From an uncultured bacterium (GTDB taxonomy: Bacteria > Verrucomicrobiota > Kiritimatiellia > CAIKKV01 > CAITUY01), in NCBI GenBank assembly GCA_903934155.1, contig CAIZMS010000375.1, positions 1 to 17,981 of the forward strand: a stretch of DNA of 17,981 bases. Reading direction: 5' to 3'. The notes below the pieces were generated by a model. The model was given only the letters and a program-made list of their open reading frames with translations. It was not told where the DNA came from and ran no database searches. Position numbers and translations under genes: made by a program. Within the stretch, counting starts at the first letter, position 1. Each line of letters begins with the position of its first letter. Below are positions 14,289-17,981 of the stretch, piece after piece.

Positions 14289-16534
14289 AGAAAACAATTT
14301 TCGCGGTAGGGGCAGTACTGGTCGCGGGCGTGATGATCGGGCTGATGGTGATGTTCAGGATTAACCCGGTGCCGTCCTCCGGTTTCACAGGTTCCAGGAG
14401 TTGCCGGAGCTGTCATGAGGGTTTCTATCAGAAGTGGTCAAACTCGCACCATGGGTTGGCCATGCAGCCTTATACCGAAGCCTTTGCCCGAACCAATTTG
14501 CTTTCCCAGGCGGCGGCGATATCGATTGGCGGAAAATCCTACCGTTATCTTATGGAGCGCGGCGTGGTTCGTGAGACCGGACCGAAGGGAACCCGCGATT
14601 ATCGGATGGTTCATGTCATGGGCGGGAAGAATGTCTTTTATTTTCTCACGCCGTTGGAGCGGGGAAAACTGCAGGTTTTGCCCCTCGCGTTCGATGTGAA
14701 TAAACAAATCTGGTATGACAATCCGGGAAGCGGGGTAAGGCATTTCGCCGGACGGCAGGATGAGGCGCTGGAGTGGACGGATCGGCTCTATACCTTTAAT
14801 ACCGCTTGTTTCGGGTGTCATGTGAGCCAGCTTGCCACCCGCTATGATATCACCAAGGATGCGTATCACACCACCTGGACCGAGCCGGGCATCAATTGTG
14901 AAACCTGTCATGGGCCGGGTGATGAGCATGTTCGTGTATGCCAGGCGGCGCCCACCAATCAGCCGCCCAAGGATTTGAAGATCATCAGCACCAAGGTCAT
15001 GACCCCTGCGCAGCGCAACGATCTCTGCGCCCCCTGCCATGCGCGACTATCGCCTCTCACCGGAGCCTTTACGCCCGGCGATCGCTTTTTCGATCATTTT
15101 GACCTCGTGGGCCTGGAGCATCCGGATTTTTATTCCGACGGCCGCGATCTGGGGGAAAATTATACCATGACCGGATGGATGTTGAGCCCCTGTGCTCGGG
15201 GAGGGAAGCTCGATTGCCTCCACTGCCACACCTCCAGCGGCAGGTACCGCTTCTTAGGGGCCGACGCCAACAAGGCCTGTAGCTCCTGTCATGAGGCTCG
15301 CGTCAAGGAAGGATCCGCCCACACGCATCACGAACCCGGTTCCAAGGGAAGCGAGTGCGTGTCATGCCATATGCCGACGACCGCCTTTGCCAACATGCGC
15401 CGCAGTGACCATTCCATGCGGCCTCCAATGCCCGAGTCAGCCATCGCCTTCGGGTCAACACTGTCCTGTTTGAATTGCCATCATGACAAGACGGCGGCCT
15501 GGGCTCTTGATGAGGTTCGGGAGTGGCATCCGGGCAGCAAGGTGGCGGCGCCGACCCTGTACTGGGCAGGACTCATTGAGGCGGCACGCCGGGAGGACTG
15601 GACACGCCTTCCGGAAATGCTCAATTACATTCAACGGACAAACCGGGAAGAGGCCGTTTCGGCTGCGTTGCTGCGTCTTTCCGGGGCCTGTCCGGATGCG
15701 GCCAAATGGCCGGTTTTGAAGACGGTGGCGTTGTCGGATCATTCGCCCTATGTTCGTGCGGCGGCGGTTGAGGCGTGCCAGGGTAACATGGCTCCTGATG
15801 TTGTGGCGGTCGTATTGAAGGCGCTTCGGGATGAATATCGGCTGGTTCGAGTGCGTGCGGCGCTGGTGCTGGCGGGGTTGCCGCGGGAAAGTCTCGGTGC
15901 TGCGGATCATGCGGCGCTCGACAAGGCGATGGCCGAATTGGAAACGGCGCTTCGTCTCCGGTCCGATGATGCCGGGGCGCAATACAACCTCGGGAATTAT
16001 CATGCGGCGCGGCGCGATGTCACCAATGCCCTGGCCGATTATGAAACATCGATCCAGTTGCGGGGCGATTTCCTGCCCTCGCGGGTCAATCTCTCCTCGT
16101 TGTTGAATTCGCTGGGGCGGAACGAGGAGGCGGAGCGGCACCTTCGTGAGGCGGTGCGCCTTGCCCCCAGTAATGCCGCGGTACGGCTTAACTTTGCCCT
16201 GTTACTGGGCGAAGTCAGCCGGTTGTCGGAGGCCCGGGCGGAATACCTGAAGGTGCTGCAGCTCGAGCCTACGAATGCCGTGGCCGCGTACAACCTGGCC
16301 GTTATTGCGGGTGCATCCAGTCTTGTGGACGCCATCCGGTGGTCGGGCAAGGCGGCGGCGTGGCGCCCTCAAGAGCCCCGCTATGCCTACACGCATGCCT
16401 ATTACCTGCTGACTGCGGGAAACCCCTTGTCGGCAGCGACTGTTTTGGAGGAACTTCTTGCGCGAAATCCCGGTTATACGGAAGCCCGTCAATTGTTGCG
16501 TGAATGCCAGAAGGCGGCCACGGGCCGTCCTTGA
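14285..16534 (+). CDS. Eight-heme c-type cytochrome fused to HEAT-like and TPR repeats
   Basis: A 749-residue exported protein. Residues 1-27 form a signal or membrane anchor (MKKTIFAVGAVLVAGVMIGL). Eight CXXCH heme-attachment motifs have their first Cys at about 40, 175, 205, 248, 311, 332, 358 and 395. Residues about 470-535 look like HEAT repeats, and about 550-735 carry several TPRs (YNLGNYHAARRDVTNALADYE, VNLSSLLNSLGRNEEAERHL). This layout resembles the cytochrome c554/doubled-CXXCH-TPR proteins known from PVC and Acidobacteria genomes. It implies periplasmic electron transfer with protein-protein docking, but no substrate is shown. The start is ATG 14285, overlapping the lon stop as ATGA; GTG 14276 would add three residues and break the clean signal start. 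Pairing with lon is unusual. Heme attachment would need a cytochrome c maturation system encoded elsewhere. Confidence 0.88.
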   Translation: MKKTIFAVGAVLVAGVMIGLMVMFRINPVPSSGFTGSRSCRSCHEGFYQKWSNSHHGLAMQPYTEAFARTNLLSQAAAISIGGKSYRYLMERGVVRETGPKGTRDYRMVHVMGGKNVFYFLTPLERGKLQVLPLAFDVNKQIWYDNPGSGVRHFAGRQDEALEWTDRLYTFNTACFGCHVSQLATRYDITKDAYHTTWTEPGINCETCHGPGDEHVRVCQAAPTNQPPKDLKIISTKVMTPAQRNDLCAPCHARLSPLTGAFTPGDRFFDHFDLVGLEHPDFYSDGRDLGENYTMTGWMLSPCARGGKLDCLHCHTSSGRYRFLGADANKACSSCHEARVKEGSAHTHHEPGSKGSECVSCHMPTTAFANMRRSDHSMRPPMPESAIAFGSTLSCLNCHHDKTAAWALDEVREWHPGSKVAAPTLYWAGLIEAARREDWTRLPEMLNYIQRTNREEAVSAALLRLSGACPDAAKWPVLKTVALSDHSPYVRAAAVEACQGNMAPDVVAVVLKALRDEYRLVRVRAALVLAGLPRESLGAADHAALDKAMAELETALRLRSDDAGAQYNLGNYHAARRDVTNALADYETSIQLRGDFLPSRVNLSSLLNSLGRNEEAERHLREAVRLAPSNAAVRLNFALLLGEVSRLSEARAEYLKVLQLEPTNAVAAYNLAVIAGASSLVDAIRWSGKAAAWRPQEPRYAYTHAYYLLTAGNPLSAATVLEELLARNPGYTEARQLLRECQKAATGRP

Positions 16535-16575
16535 GGATAACTGTTTTCTCTGATTTTTCCCTGACGGCAAAGTTC

Positions 16576-16603
16576 TTGATTCGGACGATTTGACGTCTAT
16601 ACT
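16576..16603 (+). promoter_or_regulatory. Predicted promoter of serA
   Basis: TTGATT (16576-16581) and TATACT (16598-16603, five of six to consensus) with a 16-base spacer lie in the 135-base gap before serA. Transcription would begin near 16610, leaving a leader of about 60 bases that ends with AGGAG (16659-16663), six bases before ATG 16670. No riboswitch-like or attenuator structure is obvious in that leader. Confidence 0.45.
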
Positions 16604-16669
16604 CCATGGACGTGTTGTGTTGCATCGCCGGGGGAATTTCAACCGGACATTCTAATTCAGGAGACCATC

Positions 16670-17981
16670 ATGAAAAAAGTTCTGATTCCAACCAAGCTCG
16701 ACAAAGTGGCCCACGATATTCTCAAGGCGAATGGACATTACGAGGTTCATCAGGATGACGGGGGTGATGTGGCCGCTTTGGCCGCCAAGCATCCCGATGC
16801 CTATGCGCTGATCGTTCGCAGTGAAGCGGTTACCGCCGCCATTATGGATATGCTTCCCAAGCTGAAGGTGGTGATCCGTGCGGGTGCCGGCTACAACACC
16901 ATTGACATCAAGACGGCCCGGAAAAAAGGCATTGATGTGATGAATACCCCGGGAGCGAATTCAAACGGCGTGGCCGAGGAAGTGATTGCCCTGATGCTGG
17001 CCGATGCCCGCCACTTAATCAAGGCCGATGCCTCCTGCCGCGCTGGCGATTGGGAGAAGAAGGCGTTCATGGGGCGTGAAGTGGCCGGAAAGACCGTGGG
17101 CATTGTCGGTCTCGGTAATATCGGGCGCCTCGTGGTGAAGCGTTTGTCCGGATTTGATTGCAAATTCCTGGGCTATGATCCCCTGATTTCCGCCGAGCGG
17201 GCGGCGGCCATGGATGTGGAATTGGTTGATCTTGAAACGTTGTTCAGTCGGTCGGATTATGTTTCCCTGCACATCCCTGAAACCCCCGAAACCAAGAAGC
17301 TGGTGGGCGTCAAACTTCTGAGTCTGATGAAGAAGGGGGCGACCATCATCAACTGCGCCAGGGCTGGTGTGATTGATGAGGATGCCTTGCGCAAAACCAA
17401 GGCGGAAAAAGGGCTTCGATTTCTGAATGATGTGTACCCTAAGGATGAGGCCGGGCCGAAGACGGTTGTCGATATCGCCGATATCATGGTTCCGCATCTG
17501 GGTGCCAGCACCAAGGAGGCGAACGCCATGGCGGCCCGTCGGTCTGCCGAGCAGTTGATTGAGTTGGATGAGAAGGGAGTCACATCCTACATCGTCAACC
17601 GCGATATTCCAGAGGGCTTGGACGAGGCCTATTGCATGCTGGCCAATACCATTGCCCGTGTTGCCCTTCATGTCATGGGGAAGGACGCGAACCTGAAACA
17701 GATCGAGACCAGTTGTTACGGTTCGCTTAAGCCCTACGGGGACTGGCTGATTGTTCCGGTGGTCTCTGCGCTCTGGAACGAATTTGACCGCTCCATGGAT
17801 TCCAAGGCGGCGCAGCATTTCCTGAAGGGGCGGGGCATTGACTACCAGAATCGTGAGACGGATGCCAAGAAGGGGTTTGCGAATTCCATGACGGTGGATC
17901 TGACCGGAAGCGTTGATGTGTCAACATTGCGGCAGGTGAGCGTCCGAGGAACCGTGGCCGAGGGCACCATCATGATTTCCC
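16670..17981 (+). CDS. serA: D-3-phosphoglycerate dehydrogenase (3' end beyond the window)
   Basis: The first 437 codons of a D-2-hydroxyacid dehydrogenase, open to the window edge with no stop. It would oxidise 3-phosphoglycerate to 3-phosphohydroxypyruvate with NAD, the first step of serine synthesis. The N-terminal part holds VRAGAGYNTIDIKTARKKGI. The NAD-binding loop GLGNIG is at 147-152, and the catalytic triad is Arg231 (NCARAGVIDE), Glu260 (DVYPKDEAGP) and His276 (PHLGAST). After about residue 300 the chain continues into a region like the allosteric substrate-binding domain of long-form SerA (VSVRGTVAEGTIM at the edge). An ACT domain would be expected beyond the window. ATG 16670 has AGGAG six bases upstream. 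Specificity for phosphoglycerate over other 2-hydroxyacids rests on this long-form layout. Confidence 0.88.
   Translation, partial: MKKVLIPTKLDKVAHDILKANGHYEVHQDDGGDVAALAAKHPDAYALIVRSEAVTAAIMDMLPKLKVVIRAGAGYNTIDIKTARKKGIDVMNTPGANSNGVAEEVIALMLADARHLIKADASCRAGDWEKKAFMGREVAGKTVGIVGLGNIGRLVVKRLSGFDCKFLGYDPLISAERAAAMDVELVDLETLFSRSDYVSLHIPETPETKKLVGVKLLSLMKKGATIINCARAGVIDEDALRKTKAEKGLRFLNDVYPKDEAGPKTVVDIADIMVPHLGASTKEANAMAARRSAEQLIELDEKGVTSYIVNRDIPEGLDEAYCMLANTIARVALHVMGKDANLKQIETSCYGSLKPYGDWLIVPVVSALWNEFDRSMDSKAAQHFLKGRGIDYQNRETDAKKGFANSMTVDLTGSVDVSTLRQVSVRGTVAEGTIMIS

Noticed and set aside
16511..16532. Possible terminator hairpin at the end of the cytochrome gene (AAGG-GGCC / GGCC-CCTT)
   Set aside because: The stem is interrupted by an asymmetric bulge, overlaps the last codons, and the T-rich stretches begin about ten bases later, so it does not meet the usual intrinsic-terminator pattern.
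1..17981. CRISPR arrays, tRNA or rRNA genes
   Set aside because: No regularly spaced short repeats were seen, and no cloverleaf-like or rRNA-like segments stood out in the few non-coding gaps, all of which are under 300 bases.

Overview
The window looks like a bacterial chromosome segment from a Gram-negative, envelope-bearing organism, with GC in the mid-50s by eye. It carries an ABC-type surface-polysaccharide export pair, an eight-heme c-type cytochrome fused to TPRs, LonA and a PGDH. The cytochrome-HEAT-TPR architecture and general style fit the PVC group (Verrucomicrobiota/Kiritimatiellota-like). That placement is a low-confidence inference from protein style only; there is no rRNA here.

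Region 1 (1-8015, + strand) is one compact transcription unit. It holds the 3' end of ftsW, a Wzm-like ABC permease, a Wzt-like ATPase with a C-terminal sugar-binding domain, and a very long FkbM methyltransferase-GT4-coiled coil-GT4 fusion protein. A hexapeptide-repeat acyltransferase and a GT2 glycosyltransferase follow. From the fusion gene on, genes are joined by ATGA overlaps, and wzm/wzt abut or overlap. Together they would extend, methylate or acylate, and export a lipid-linked glycan such as an O-antigen through the ABC pathway.

Region 2 (8012-10735) runs mostly on the minus strand: a zinc-ribbon SAM methyltransferase and a membrane acyltransferase-3 (OafA-like) protein. The two are flanked by a direct duplication of about 130 bp (8796-8929 and 10539-10672). 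This block contains a good sigma70-type promoter and the 5' end of the methyltransferase gene. The distal copy is a frameshifted dead remnant whose surviving promoter now points at the acyltransferase gene. This is the most distinctive structural signal in the window.

Region 3 (10690-16534, + strand) has a GT2 glycosyltransferase with its own candidate promoter, then lon, then an eight-CXXCH cytochrome/HEAT/TPR protein that overlaps lon by four bases.

Region 4 (16535-17981) has a promoter and the 5' 437 codons of a D-3-phosphoglycerate dehydrogenase (serA), cut by the window edge. I saw no rRNA, tRNA, CRISPR array, IS element or phage gene.
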